Source: Cupriavidus sp. YR651 (GTDB lineage: Bacteria; Pseudomonadota; Gammaproteobacteria; Burkholderiales; Burkholderiaceae). Taken from it: 64,000 nucleotides of DNA. The translations under genes and the position numbers were made by a program. Positions 8,790-19,759 of this stretch are shown one piece after another; the first letter of the stretch is position 1; every line of letters begins with the position of its first letter. Where the stretch lies: positions 342,304-406,303 of the forward strand of contig NZ_FMYZ01000001.1 in assembly GCF_900101625.1 (NCBI RefSeq). Reading direction: 5' to 3'. A model generated the notes under the pieces. The model was given only the letters and a program-made list of their open reading frames with translations, did not search any database and was not told where the DNA came from.

Positions 8790-9491
8790 TCAGACGGCTA
8801 CGCCGGAGGCGGCAACGAAAGCGAGCAGGTCGTTCATGTCGTGCCCGGTGCCGGTGGGCGCCACGTCCAGGCGCTCCGCCGGATGGCCGGCACGGTTGAT
8901 CCAGAAAGTGGTGTAGCCATACCAGGTGGCGCCGCACGCGTCCCAGCCGTTGGAGGAAACGAACAGGATGTCGCCCGCGGGCAGGTCGAAGGCCTGCGGC
9001 CCCAGCGCATAGGCGGCCGGCGCGGTCTTGTACTGGCGCACCGCATCGACGGACAGCACGTGATCGAACAACCCGTGCATGCCGGCGCTCTTGACCGAGA
9101 TATCCAGCATCTCCGGGTTGCCGTTCGACAGGATGCCCAACGGCAGCCCCGCGCGGCGCAGGCGCTTGATCGCCCCGAGGTTCTCCGGAAACGCGGACAG
9201 GCACGCGTACTCCTTGAGCAGCTGCGATTCCGTGGTGTCGTCCAGGCTGAGCGCCAGCCGGTCCGCCGCGTAGCGTAGCGCGTCCACGGTCAGCGCCCAG
9301 AACGGCTTGTAGCGCGAGCCGTCCGGTGCGGCCATCGTGCGCAACCGCGTGTAGTCGATCTGTCGTTCGCGCCACAGCAGCGCGAGCGCCTCTCCCTTGC
9401 CCGGGAACAGCTGTTCCGCGCGCGCCGTCACCGAATAGACGTCGAACAGCGTGCCATAGGCATCGAAGACGACTGCGCGAATCTTGTTCAT
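8790..9491 (-). CDS. L-2-haloacid dehalogenase (HAD type II)
   Basis: A 233-residue HAD hydrolase with the full L-2-haloacid dehalogenase active site. It has nucleophile Asp10 and Thr14 in FDAYGTLFD, Arg41 (WRERQ), Ser122 in LSNGNPEML, Lys155 and Tyr161 in YKTAPAAY, and the Ser/Asn/Asp set in FVSSNGWDACGA. It should hydrolyse L-2-haloalkanoic acids to D-2-hydroxyacids, for example chloroacetate to glycolate. The ATG at 9491 starts directly before the fold. Same strand and 49 bases upstream of aceB, which may be functional because glycolate can be oxidised to glyoxylate. Divergent from a LysR regulator. Confidence 0.9.
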   Translation of the reverse strand: MNKIRAVVFDAYGTLFDVYSVTARAEQLFPGKGEALALLWRERQIDYTRLRTMAAPDGSRYKPFWALTVDALRYAADRLALSLDDTTESQLLKEYACLSAFPENLGAIKRLRRAGLPLGILSNGNPEMLDISVKSAGMHGLFDHVLSVDAVRQYKTAPAAYALGPQAFDLPAGDILFVSSNGWDACGATWYGYTTFWINRAGHPAERLDVAPTGTGHDMNDLLAFVAASGVAV

Positions 9492-9647
9492 GGAAGGACT
9501 GAATAGGCTTGTACACCGTTGAATGCATCGGATTGTAGTCAGTCGTTGCAGTGCGGCAAAGCCGCGGTCAGTCACTTGATCTTTTACTTTTGCCCCACTA
9601 ATCTTGCCCAACCAGACCAGGACTCATGTACCAACCGGCGAACATTC

Positions 9648-10604
9648 GTGGATCATTTCAAGCAATTGGAGACTTTTGTATCGGTTGCATCACGTGGCAG
9701 CCTGTCTGCCGCGGCGGCCGCCGAAGGGGTGGCGCCAGCGATCATCGGGCGCCGCATTGATGCGCTGGAAGAACGACTCGGCGTGAAACTGCTGGTGCGC
9801 ACCACGCGCAAGATCAGTCTCACATTCGAGGGTTCCGCCTTCCTCGAAGATTGCCAGCGCATCCTCAACGACCTCCACAACGCCGAGGCCAGTGTGTCCG
9901 CCGGCGGCGTCAAGGCCAGCGGGCACCTTCGCATCACCGCGCCGGCCGGCTTTGGCCGCAAGCACGTGGCACCCGTGGTGCCGCTGTTCATCGAATCCCA
10001 TCCCGACGTCACCCTCACCCTCGATCTCTCCGACCGCGTCGTCGACCTCGTCAACGAGGGCTTCGACTGCGCGATCCGCCTGGGCGACCTGCCCGATTCC
10101 AGCCTGGTCTCCATCCGTCTGGCGGAAAACCGCCGCGTGGTGGTGGCGTCACCGGAATACCTCGCACGGGCCGGCACGCCGAAGCTGCCGGAAGACCTGG
10201 CGCGCCACAACTGCCTGGCCTTCGGCGCAAGCGCCAACGTCCAGCGCGGCTGGGTATTCCAGCAGGACGGCCGCCCCGTCACCGTCAAGGTCGGCGGCAC
10301 CATGGAATGCACCGACGGCGCCGTGCTCCATGCCTGGTGCCTGCAAGGCCATGGCCTGGCGTGGCGATCCTGGTGGGAGGTCGGCCAGGAAATCGCGAGC
10401 GGCCGGCTGGTGACCGTGCTCGATGACTTCCAGGCGCCGCCCATCGGCATCCACGCCGTGTTTCCGCAACGCAAGCACCTGCCACTGCGCGTGCGACTGT
10501 TCATCGATCACCTGAAGAACACCTACGGCAACCCCGCCTACTGGCGCCGCGCCGAACAGGCCCCGACGAGCGCGGCGGCCGAGGCCTCCGCAGCCATGGC
10601 GTAA
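9648..10604 (+). CDS. LysR family transcriptional regulator
   Basis: A 318-residue LTTR. The N-terminal helix-turn-helix reads FKQLETFVSVASRGSLSAAAAAEGVAPAIIGRRIDALEERLGVKLLVRTTRKISLT, and the type-2 periplasmic-binding-like effector domain starts near HLRITAPAGFGRKHVAP. I used the GTG at 9648 because it directly precedes the wHTH; the frame is open further upstream without conserved sequence. It is divergent from the dehalogenase-aceB pair across 156 bases, so it is the obvious candidate regulator of that pair, which is inference. It belongs to the broad CrgA/AaeR-like subgroup. Confidence 0.92.
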   Translation: MDHFKQLETFVSVASRGSLSAAAAAEGVAPAIIGRRIDALEERLGVKLLVRTTRKISLTFEGSAFLEDCQRILNDLHNAEASVSAGGVKASGHLRITAPAGFGRKHVAPVVPLFIESHPDVTLTLDLSDRVVDLVNEGFDCAIRLGDLPDSSLVSIRLAENRRVVVASPEYLARAGTPKLPEDLARHNCLAFGASANVQRGWVFQQDGRPVTVKVGGTMECTDGAVLHAWCLQGHGLAWRSWWEVGQEIASGRLVTVLDDFQAPPIGIHAVFPQRKHLPLRVRLFIDHLKNTYGNPAYWRRAEQAPTSAAAEASAAMA

Positions 10605-10640
10605 TACCGCCCGACAAAGTTCCGTGGTCCACCGCACGCG

Positions 10641-10681
10641 TTGATATTTCGCAATGACGGACACTGCACCCTGACTACAAT
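10641..10681 (+). promoter_or_regulatory. FNR/anaerobox-like site and -10 box for the universal stress protein
   Basis: TTGATATTTCGCAA at 10641-10654 matches the FNR consensus TTGAT-N4-ATCAA in 8 of 10 defined bases. A TACAAT -10 box lies at 10676-10681, placing the site about 40.5-41.5 bases upstream of the start, which is the class II activator position. No good -35 element is seen. Anaerobic FNR-type control is inferred. Confidence 0.5.
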
Positions 10682-10738
10682 CAATTCAGACAGGCGCTCT
10701 CCGGCCTGCCCCCGTCCACTCGTGAAAGGAGGTCCGGT

Positions 10739-11173
10739 ATGTTCAAACACATCCTGCTGCCCACTGACGGTTCGGAGCTGTCCAAGAAAGCCATCGACGG
10801 TGGACTGGAACTGGCAAAGGTGATCAACGCACGCGTCACCGCCTACGTCTGTCTGGAGGAATATCCGTACACGCCCTTCAGCGAGATCGTCGTGGAGGCG
10901 CCGCAGGCCTTCAAGGACCGCATCGAGAACCAGGCCCGGCTCTATCTGAAGGAGATCGAGAACGCCGCCGTGGCGGCCGGACTGCCGTTCGATGCCGACA
11001 TGACCACGTTCGCCGTGCCCTACCTCGGCATCATCGACGCCGCCGAGCGGCATGGATGCGACGTCATCTTCATGGCGTCCCACGGCCGGCGCGGCCTGTC
11101 CGGCCTGCTGCTCGGCAGCGAGACCCAGAAGGTGCTCACGCATACGGATATTCCCGTCATCGTCTATCGCTAG
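10739..11173 (+). CDS. Universal stress protein (UspA family)
   Basis: A 144-residue single-domain USP. MFKHILLPTDGSELSKKAI is the first strand and ATP-site Asp, and GRRGLSGLLLGSETQKVL is the G-2x-G-9x-G(S/T) ATP-binding motif, so it belongs to the nucleotide-binding branch. The ribosome binding site gaaaggaggt is nearly a perfect anti-Shine-Dalgarno match, predicting strong translation. An FNR-like box upstream suggests induction at low oxygen, as is known for USP genes in other proteobacteria. Monocistronic. Confidence 0.95.
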   Translation: MFKHILLPTDGSELSKKAIDGGLELAKVINARVTAYVCLEEYPYTPFSEIVVEAPQAFKDRIENQARLYLKEIENAAVAAGLPFDADMTTFAVPYLGIIDAAERHGCDVIFMASHGRRGLSGLLLGSETQKVLTHTDIPVIVYR

Positions 11174-11213
11174 ACATTCCTCGTTTCACGCTCCCGGCAG
11201 CATCTCTCCCAGT

Positions 11214-11251
11214 AAAAAACCGCGCCGTGTTCTGAAGAGAATACGGCGCGG
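11214..11251 (-). terminator. Intrinsic terminator of aceA
   Basis: Stem CCGCGCCGT / ACGGCGCGG (11220-11228 with 11243-11251) is followed on the minus strand by a T-rich run (ggttttttact). It lies about 55 bases after the aceA stop. Confidence 0.8.
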
Positions 11252-11305
11252 CGCCTAAGGGGCAGCGCGTCATGGTCACGCGCCGCCAGATATGTACCCG
11301 GAGAG

Positions 11306-12607
<1,302 letters not shown>

Positions 12608-12674
12608 TCTCCTGGTAGCAATTGGCGATTGGCTTTGAAATTTGTGACACCGCCCTTTCGGGGACCGCGGCGCT

Positions 12675-12906
12675 GTGTTTCCGGCGTCTCAGGTCATGTG
12701 TCTTATATAAGAGTGTAGGGAACTGTCCCGCGTCGCAACAAGCAACGAATGCCATCCTGACTGAGTTTTTTATCCTTTACAAATCAATACGTTGCATAAA
12801 AAATTTCACGATGCGGCACGTGATCTTTCATCATGAGAAATGGCCGTTGTGCCACGCACCCATGCATTTTTGCGGATCAAAACGACTTTCCGCATCGTGA
12901 AATTTT
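12675..12906 (-). promoter_or_regulatory. aceA control region with a 17-bp inverted repeat
   Basis: AAAATTTCACGATGCGG at 12800-12816 is repeated exactly in inverted orientation at 12890-12906, with 73 bases between. Nearer the gene, a plausible minus-strand promoter reads TTGTTG, 18 bases, TACACT. A TTTGTAAA element (minus strand, near 12777) is one base off the TTTGCAAA site bound by ScfR/RamB-type regulators of isocitrate lyase. Which protein binds the long repeat is unknown. Confidence 0.5.
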
Positions 12907-13204
12907 GGCCGCCTCCGACGCTACACGCACCGCATCGCGGCGATTGGCGGCTGGGGCACCTACCGGATGGTCGACGAATCTGCACGGATTTGTCGCCATC
13001 GGCTGCGGAGCGGCGAGCGACATCGGCGAGCCTCGGCCAATGCCAGGGCTTCCGGTGCCTTTCGGGCGACTTGGAAACGGTGTACGGGAAATGGATGAGG
13101 CGCCGCGTGGCTGCCACACCGCGCGAGCGAACGTCGCGCCGCGGATCTCGCCGCCGCGATTCACGCGGCGGTGTTTGAAACAGGATCAGACGAGGTAGAA
13201 CAGA
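12907..13204. other. Intergenic, no gene recognised
   Basis: Short open frames exist on both strands here, but none has a ribosome binding site, a recognisable domain or sequence that looks like natural protein. I see nothing else in this part of the aceA upstream region. Confidence 0.5.
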
Positions 13205-13630
13205 TCAGGCCGGCGTCCGGGCGGACGACTGGCGCGCGTGCCGATAGGCAACCCAGTCGCCGCCGTCAATGCGTTGCAGCCCGGCGACGGCCGCATCGGC
13301 CACCGGGTAAAGCAGGCAGTCGACCAGCGCGCCGTTGCAGGTGACCGCCCGGGTCTCCCGCACGAATAGCGTCGCCTGACCCGGATAGACCTCCTCGATC
13401 TCGTCGAGCACGGGCAGCAAGGCATCGGGGATGTCATAGATGTCCCCGATCACGTCCCCCGCCCCGGCGTCGAGCACCAGTCCCGGATAGGTCCCGAAGT
13501 CATAGAGCCGGCCGGCGATCGTCCCCGTGCCGACCAGCGCCGGCGCGGCGATGCCGTGGCGCGCGGCGGCGTGGTTGAGATCGTTCACCTCGCCGGCGCG
13601 CAGTGTGCCGTAGACAAATACGCGTGGCAT
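13205..13630 (-). CDS. Gamma-glutamylcyclotransferase-like (AIG2/GGCT fold) protein
   Basis: A 141-residue protein beginning MPRVFVYGTLRAGEVN. The YGTLR motif is the substrate loop of the GGCT/AIG2 fold, and the candidate catalytic Glu is in VLDEIEEVYPG. Members cyclise gamma-glutamyl amines to 5-oxoproline, but many small bacterial members have no tested substrate. It starts 3 bases after the stop of the RraA-like gene, so the two are one operon. Confidence 0.88.
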   Translation of the reverse strand: MPRVFVYGTLRAGEVNDLNHAAARHGIAAPALVGTGTIAGRLYDFGTYPGLVLDAGAGDVIGDIYDIPDALLPVLDEIEEVYPGQATLFVRETRAVTCNGALVDCLLYPVADAAVAGLQRIDGGDWVAYRHARQSSARTPA

Positions 13631-13633
13631 CGC

Positions 13634-14134
13634 TCAGGCCTCAGGCAGCTTGTCGTCGGACACCAGCACGCCGTCCGCATCGGCGTAGATCCAGTTGCCC
13701 GGCCGCACCACGGCGCCCGGCATCTGCACCGACACGTCCTGCTGGCCGATATTGCGCTTCTGGCTTTTCTGCGGATGCACGCCAAGCGCGCGGATGCCCA
13801 CGTCGCAGGCATTCAATTCTTCCGAATCGCGCACGCAGCCGTTGACGACGATGCCGGCCCATCCGTTCTTCTCGGCCAGCTCGCCCAGCAGGCCGCCAAC
13901 CAGCGCGCACCGCATCGAGCCTCCGCCGTCGACCACCAGCACGCGGCCCTGCCCCGGCGACTCCAGCAAGGTGCGCACCAGCGAGTTGTCTTCGAACACC
14001 TTGAGCGTGGCGGCCGGGCCGGCGAATGCGACGCGCTTGCCGAAGTGGCGGAACCCCGGCGTCAGCACGCGCAGGGAACCGTCGGCCAGGCGCGGTTCGT
14101 TGGCGTCGCACAGATCGGTAGTGACGGGCTTCAT
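13634..14134 (-). CDS. RraA-like protein / 4-hydroxy-4-methyl-2-oxoglutarate aldolase
   Basis: A 166-residue RraA-fold protein. [42 protein letters not shown] contains the GGxxG and RD residues that in class II HMG/CHA aldolases bind pyruvate and metal. The same fold also gives RraA, the inhibitor of RNase E, and sequence alone does not separate the two; the kept Arg-Asp pair favours aldolase activity. First gene of a pair with the GGCT-like gene. Confidence 0.88.
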   Translation of the reverse strand: MKPVTTDLCDANEPRLADGSLRVLTPGFRHFGKRVAFAGPAATLKVFEDNSLVRTLLESPGQGRVLVVDGGGSMRCALVGGLLGELAEKNGWAGIVVNGCVRDSEELNACDVGIRALGVHPQKSQKRNIGQQDVSVQMPGAVVRPGNWIYADADGVLVSDDKLPEA

Positions 14135-14223
14135 GGGATGGCTCCTCAAGATGGGATCAGACGATGGAAACGAGGCAGCCATCTTAGAGGAAAACCGCCG
14201 GTTCGCAATGCCGGCGGGGACGT

Positions 14224-15048
14224 CTACATCTGCTTGAAGAGATGCGCGTACTGGCGCGCCACCGGCAGCGATTCCGGCCGGTTGCGCAGCCGCAGGGACA
14301 GCCTGCCCAGCGACTGATTGACCGCGCTGGCCACGCAGTCGATGTTGACCACCGTGCCACGATGGATCTGCCAGAAACGATCGGGGTCCAGTTGCTGCGT
14401 CAGTTCGCGCAGGCTGGTGCGGATCAGCGCTTCGCCGCTCGTGGACACCACGTTGACGTACTTGTCCGTGGCCTCCAGGTAGACCACCTCGTCCACCGGG
14501 ATGATCCGCACTTCCTGGCCCACCAGCGCCTTGATGAAGCGCAGGTACTGCCCGGCGGCACGGGCAGGCTGCTGATGCTCCAGTGCTTCCAGACGGTTCA
14601 GCAGCTGGGCGAGGCGGTCGGTGTCGAGCATCGAGCCGATGCCCGGCTCGGCACCCTCTTCCGTCGTGGCGGCCTTTGCTTCCATGCGTGCCTTGAGCCG
14701 GCCGACGGTCGCTTCCAGACGTTCGTGCTGCACGGGCTTGAGCACGTAGTCGACCGCCGCCCGCTCGAAGGCCTCCAGCGCGAACTGGTCATACGCCGTG
14801 ACAAAGACCACCAGCGGCGGGTTGTCGAGCTCGATGAGTTCGCGGGCCACATCCATGCCGCTCATGCCTGGCATGCGGATGTCGAGGAAGGCCACATCGG
14901 GCTGGTGCGTGCGTGCCGCCTCCAGCGCGGCCACGCCGTCGTGCACCACGGCCACGATCTCGGCCTCCGGCCAGAGACTGGTCAGTTCGGATTCCAGCAC
15001 GCGGGCAAGCAGGAGCTCGTCGTCAGCGATCAAGAGGGTCGGAGACAT
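14224..15048 (-). CDS. LytTR-type response regulator
   Basis: A 274-residue regulator. The receiver domain (residues 1-120) has the acidic pair IADDE, phospho-acceptor Asp56 in [11 protein letters not shown], the switch Thr in FVTAYDQFA and Lys in YVLKPVQ. Residues 165-274 are a LytTR DNA-binding domain ([33 protein letters not shown]). It follows its sensor kinase after 171 bases. AlgR-, LytR- and AgrA-type proteins share this layout. The target genes are unknown. Confidence 0.95.
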   Translation of the reverse strand: MSPTLLIADDELLLARVLESELTSLWPEAEIVAVVHDGVAALEAARTHQPDVAFLDIRMPGMSGMDVARELIELDNPPLVVFVTAYDQFALEAFERAAVDYVLKPVQHERLEATVGRLKARMEAKAATTEEGAEPGIGSMLDTDRLAQLLNRLEALEHQQPARAAGQYLRFIKALVGQEVRIIPVDEVVYLEATDKYVNVVSTSGEALIRTSLRELTQQLDPDRFWQIHRGTVVNIDCVASAVNQSLGRLSLRLRNRPESLPVARQYAHLFKQM

Positions 15049-15182
15049 GGGGGCGACTATCAGGGGCGTCGGTCGGAAGGTTATCGGATTCAGGTTGCGG
15101 GCGTTGTCCGCGGGCCTCGCTGTGGACCTCAGGTGCGCGCTTCAGGTCAGGCCGTCAGACGAGCGATGCGCGGGGCCTACAT

Positions 15183-15208
15183 TTCAGGCACTCGATTCAG
15201 GCACTCGA
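15183..15208. repeat. 13-bp perfect tandem duplication
   Basis: TTCAGGCACTCGA occurs twice head-to-tail (15183-15195, 15196-15208) in the spacer just past the kinase stop and before the response regulator. It probably arose by replication slippage. Confidence 0.9.
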
Positions 15209-15219
15209 TCCGGTGGCCA

Positions 15220-16383
15220 TCAGCCGCGTGAAATCGCCGGCGTGACCGCGGCAGGCGTCGGGCGCGACACTTCGGGCACCGGCCGCGCCGGCGCGATGGT
15301 CGGATCGTTCGGGCGCACCAGCGGCAGCGTCAGTCGGACTACCACGCCGCGCGGCGTGTTCTCTTCCATCTGCATCGTCGCCGCCGCGCCAAAGATCCGC
15401 GCCAGCCGCTCGCGCACGTGGGTCAGGCCCAGGCCGGAGCCCTTGCTGTTGCCCTGGCAGAAGCCCACGCCGGAATCGGTGATGCTGACCTGCAGCGTGT
15501 TTTCGCCGAGTTCGCGCGCGGACAGGATGATCTTGCCGCCGCGCATGCACGGCTCGATGCCGTGCGTCACCGCGTTTTCCACCAGCGGCTGGATCAGCAT
15601 CGGCGGAATCTCGGCCTCCGCCAGCGCGGGCGGCAGGTCGATTTCGTATTCAAGCCGCGCGCCAAACCGCATGCCCTGGATTTCCAGGTAGCTGCGCAGC
15701 AACTCGAACTCCTGCTTCAGCGTGCAGTGCTCCGCACGCGTGTGGGACAGCGACATGCGCAGGAAGCCGATCAGCCGCTGCAGCAGTTTCCGGGCGGCAC
15801 GCGGGTCGGTGGCGATCAGGCCATCGAGGTTGGCCAGCGAGTTGAACAGGAAGTGCGGCTCGATCTGGGCCTGCAAGGCCATCAGCTGGGCGCGGACCAG
15901 TTGCTTCTCGGCTTCTTCCCGCTGCAGCGCATCCAGCGCGGCCTGGCGCTCGAGGTAGGCCAGCTTTTCCCGCGACCAGTAGAAGTAGATCATGCTCGCC
16001 GACGCGAGCATGCCGACGATCAGGCACATGCGCAGCATGTCGCCGGTCTCGGCCTGCGACTTCACCGGCAAGTTCAGCAGTTCCCGGGTGCACCAGCTGC
16101 CCACTACCACGCCCAGCGGTACGGCCACCACGGCCAGGCACATGAATGGCCACCGGCGCGGGCGATCATTCCACCAGATCAGCACGCGCGGCACATCGAT
16201 CAGGAACCAGATGGAGAGGCCGATGAGCTGGCTGTAGAGGAAGTTCTGGCCCAGCGATCCGCCGGTCTGGAATCCGTAGTTGAGACTGACCGCGATGACC
16301 GTGTTCATGCAGAGCACGAACAAGAGGTCACGGCCAAGAATATTGATCCGCGACGGGATCGCGGTAGAGAGGCAGCGCTTCAT
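15220..16383 (-). CDS. LytS-type membrane sensor histidine kinase
   Basis: A 387-residue kinase. Residues 20-140 hold about four membrane helices (LLFVLCMNTVIAVSL, FLYSQLIGLSIWFLIDV, FMCLAVVAVPLGVVVG, MCLIVGMLASASMIYFY). A short coiled coil follows, then the His_kinase domain with phospho-acceptor His177 in QIEPHFLFNSLANLDGL. The ATPase has the N box PLVENAVTHGIEP and the G boxes DSGVGF and GSGLGLTHVRERL. No periplasmic or cytoplasmic sensor domain is visible, so sensing is probably through the membrane part. A small ORF overlaps its start (ATGA). Confidence 0.93.
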   Translation of the reverse strand: MKRCLSTAIPSRINILGRDLLFVLCMNTVIAVSLNYGFQTGGSLGQNFLYSQLIGLSIWFLIDVPRVLIWWNDRPRRWPFMCLAVVAVPLGVVVGSWCTRELLNLPVKSQAETGDMLRMCLIVGMLASASMIYFYWSREKLAYLERQAALDALQREEAEKQLVRAQLMALQAQIEPHFLFNSLANLDGLIATDPRAARKLLQRLIGFLRMSLSHTRAEHCTLKQEFELLRSYLEIQGMRFGARLEYEIDLPPALAEAEIPPMLIQPLVENAVTHGIEPCMRGGKIILSARELGENTLQVSITDSGVGFCQGNSKGSGLGLTHVRERLARIFGAAATMQMEENTPRGVVVRLTLPLVRPNDPTIAPARPVPEVSRPTPAAVTPAISRG

Positions 16384-16478
16384 GGGCGGACCGGTTGCGT
16401 CTGCACGGCACGGGGGCGCGCCGGCTGGATCAGCAATGCGGGGACAATCCAACCCCTTCCAATACGGTGTAGCCGCAT
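16380..16478 (-). CDS. Possible 32-residue upstream ORF coupled to the kinase
   Basis: An ATG at 16478 follows an excellent ribosome binding site (gaggaggga) at correct spacing. It opens a 32-codon frame, MRLHRIGRGWIVPALL..., whose stop overlaps the kinase ATG by four bases. The peptide is basic with a short hydrophobic stretch and has no recognisable relative. It may be a leader that couples and sets kinase translation, or the strong site may mark a small membrane peptide. The kinase itself has no comparable ribosome binding site. Confidence 0.45.
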   Translation of the reverse strand: MRLHRIGRGWIVPALLIQPARPRAVQTQPVRP

Positions 16479-16778
16479 GGTTTCTCCCTCCTCGTGGTCT
16501 TGCCTTCGTCCGCGTGCACATCTGTGATGCACTGCAGCATACGCGTCGCCGGAATGCTCGGACGCACTCGCCGACTGCGTGAAGGGGACTTTACGCCGGA
16601 CGCGCGGAGGAAGGAAGCGCCGTGCGACGAAATGACGGCACACGGCGCGAGAGGTGCGGCAGGCGGACCGGAGCGCGGACTGTCCACATCGACGCGCGCC
16701 CGGACCGAACGGTCGTTTGAGGCACGGCTTGAGCCGCCGCCCGAGCCACAACCCGGGCGGCCGCCCGCGTGGCGCCGG

Positions 16779-17722
16779 TCAGGCGGCCAGCGCCTGCCGG
16801 CTGGCGGCGTCGACCAGCGCCGACGACACCGTGTCGCGTGACAGATGCGGCGCGAACATGTTGATGAACGCGTGGGCATAGCCGCGCAGGTAGGCCCCGC
16901 GACGCACCGCCACGCTGGTCGTGTTGGGCTCGAACAGGTGGTCGGCGGAGATCCGCACCAGCCCCGCGTCCTTGCGCGCATCGTAGGCCATCGAGGCGAT
17001 GATCCCCACGCCCAGTTCCAGCTCCGCATAGGTCTTGATCACGTCGGCGTCCATGGCCGTCAGCACGATCTCGGGCTGGAGCCCGGCTTCGGCAAACGCG
17101 CCATCGATCTTGCGGCGGCCGGTGAAGCCGGCGTCGTAGGTAATGATCGGGAAGTTGGCCAGGTCTTCCAGCGTCGGCTCGGGCAGCCGCGTCAGCGGAT
17201 GATCGGGCGAGACCACCAGCACGTGCTGCCAGCTATAGGCCTCGAACGAGGTCAGCCCGGCCTCGCTGGCCACGGCCTCGGTCGCGATGCCGATGTCGGC
17301 CTGCCCGGTCAGCAGCAACTCCACGATATGGGCCGGCGACGCCTCTTGCAGCGCAAGCGTCACATGCGGATATTCGCGGCGGAAGCTCTGCACCACCTTC
17401 GGCAAGGCATAGCGCGCCTGCGTGTGGGTGGTGGCCACGGTCAGCCGGCCGGTGTGGCGGCCCGCGAACTCGTCTCCCGCCTGGCGCAGGTTCTCGGCCT
17501 CCAGCAGCAGGCGTTCGACGATGCGCACGATCTCGCGGCCAGGCTCCGTCAGGCCAGTCAGGCGCTTGCCATAGCGCTCGAAGATCTCGACGCCGAGTTC
17601 CTCTTCCAGTTCGCGGATCTGGCGCGAGACGCCCGGCTGCGACGTATAGAGGGCGTTGGCGACTTCCGTCAGGTTGAACTGGCGGCGCACCGCCTCGCGA
17701 ATGGATCTCAGTTGCTGGAAGT

Positions 17723-17726
<4 letters not shown>
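16779..17726 (-). CDS. cysB: LysR-type regulator CysB of sulfur assimilation
   Basis: A 315-residue LTTR. The opening [45 protein letters not shown] is the very conserved CysB/Cbl N-terminus, and the effector domain contains [11 protein letters not shown] and [10 protein letters not shown]. CysB activates sulfate and thiosulfate uptake genes with N-acetylserine or O-acetylserine as inducer. The ATG overlaps the cysA stop by four bases, so the regulator is the last gene of the cysTWA operon it presumably controls. Cbl/SsuR paralogues are similar; position favours cysB. Confidence 0.95.
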
Positions 17727-18837
<1,111 letters not shown>

Positions 18838-18841
<4 letters not shown>

Positions 18842-19758
18842 GATGGCTGCCCTTGCAGTGTTGCCGTGGGCCGCTCGATGGCGCCCTCGTCGTGTTCCTT
18901 GCCGGCGCGAATCTCCACCAGCGTCTTGATGCCCAGCGTGACCAGTGCCAGCAGCGTCAGCAGGGACGCCACCGCGAACGCGGCCGCGAAGTTGTACTCG
19001 TTGTAGAGAATCTCGACGTGCAGCGGCATCGTGTTGGTGAGACCCCGGATGTGGCCCGAGACCACCGACACCGCGCCGAATTCGCCCATCGCCCGCGCAT
19101 TGCACAGGATCACCCCGTACAACAGGCCCCAGCGGATGTTGGGCAGCGTGATGTGACGGAACGTCTGCCACCCCGAGGCGCCCAGCACGATGGCGGCCTC
19201 TTCCTCCTCGCTGCCCTGCGCCTGCATCAGCGGGATCAGCTCGCGCGCCACGAAGGGAAACGTCACGAAGATGGTGGCCAGCACGATGCCGGGCACCGCG
19301 AACATGATCTTGATGTCGTGCGCTTCCAGCCACGGGCCGAACCAGCCCTGTGCACCGAACATCAGCACATAGATCAGCCCCGAGATCACCGGCGAAACTG
19401 AGAACGGCAGGTCGATCAGCGTGATCAGCAGGTTCTTGCCGCGGAAGTCGAACTTGGCGATCGCCCAGGCGGCCGCCACGCCGAACACCACGTTCAGCGG
19501 CACGGAGATCGCCGCCACGGTCAGCGTCAGCTGGATCGCCGACACGGCGTCCGGCTCCGTCAGCGCGACCAGGTAGGTGTCGACGCCCTTCCTCAACGCC
19601 TCATAAAAGACCGAGGCCAGCGGGATGAACAGGAACAACCCCAGGAACACCACCGCGATGGCAATCAGCGTATAGCGGACCCACGGCGATTCGCCGGTGG
19701 CGTCGTACGGAGAGGGGGACGCCTGGCGGGCGCCCAGTCTGGATACTGCACCGGCCAT
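18838..19758 (-). CDS. cysW: Sulfate/thiosulfate ABC transporter permease CysW
   Basis: A 306-residue inner-membrane permease with about six helices, from [23 protein letters not shown] to [20 protein letters not shown]. The EAA loop that contacts CysA reads [42 protein letters not shown] is typical of CysW. It is one base away from cysT and overlaps cysA by four bases. Confidence 0.96.
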
Positions 19759-19759
19759 G

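Noticed and set aside
12833-13198. Plus- and minus-strand frames of about 100 residues upstream of aceA
   Set aside because: No ribosome binding sites, no natural-looking protein sequence, and they overlap the inverted-repeat control region.
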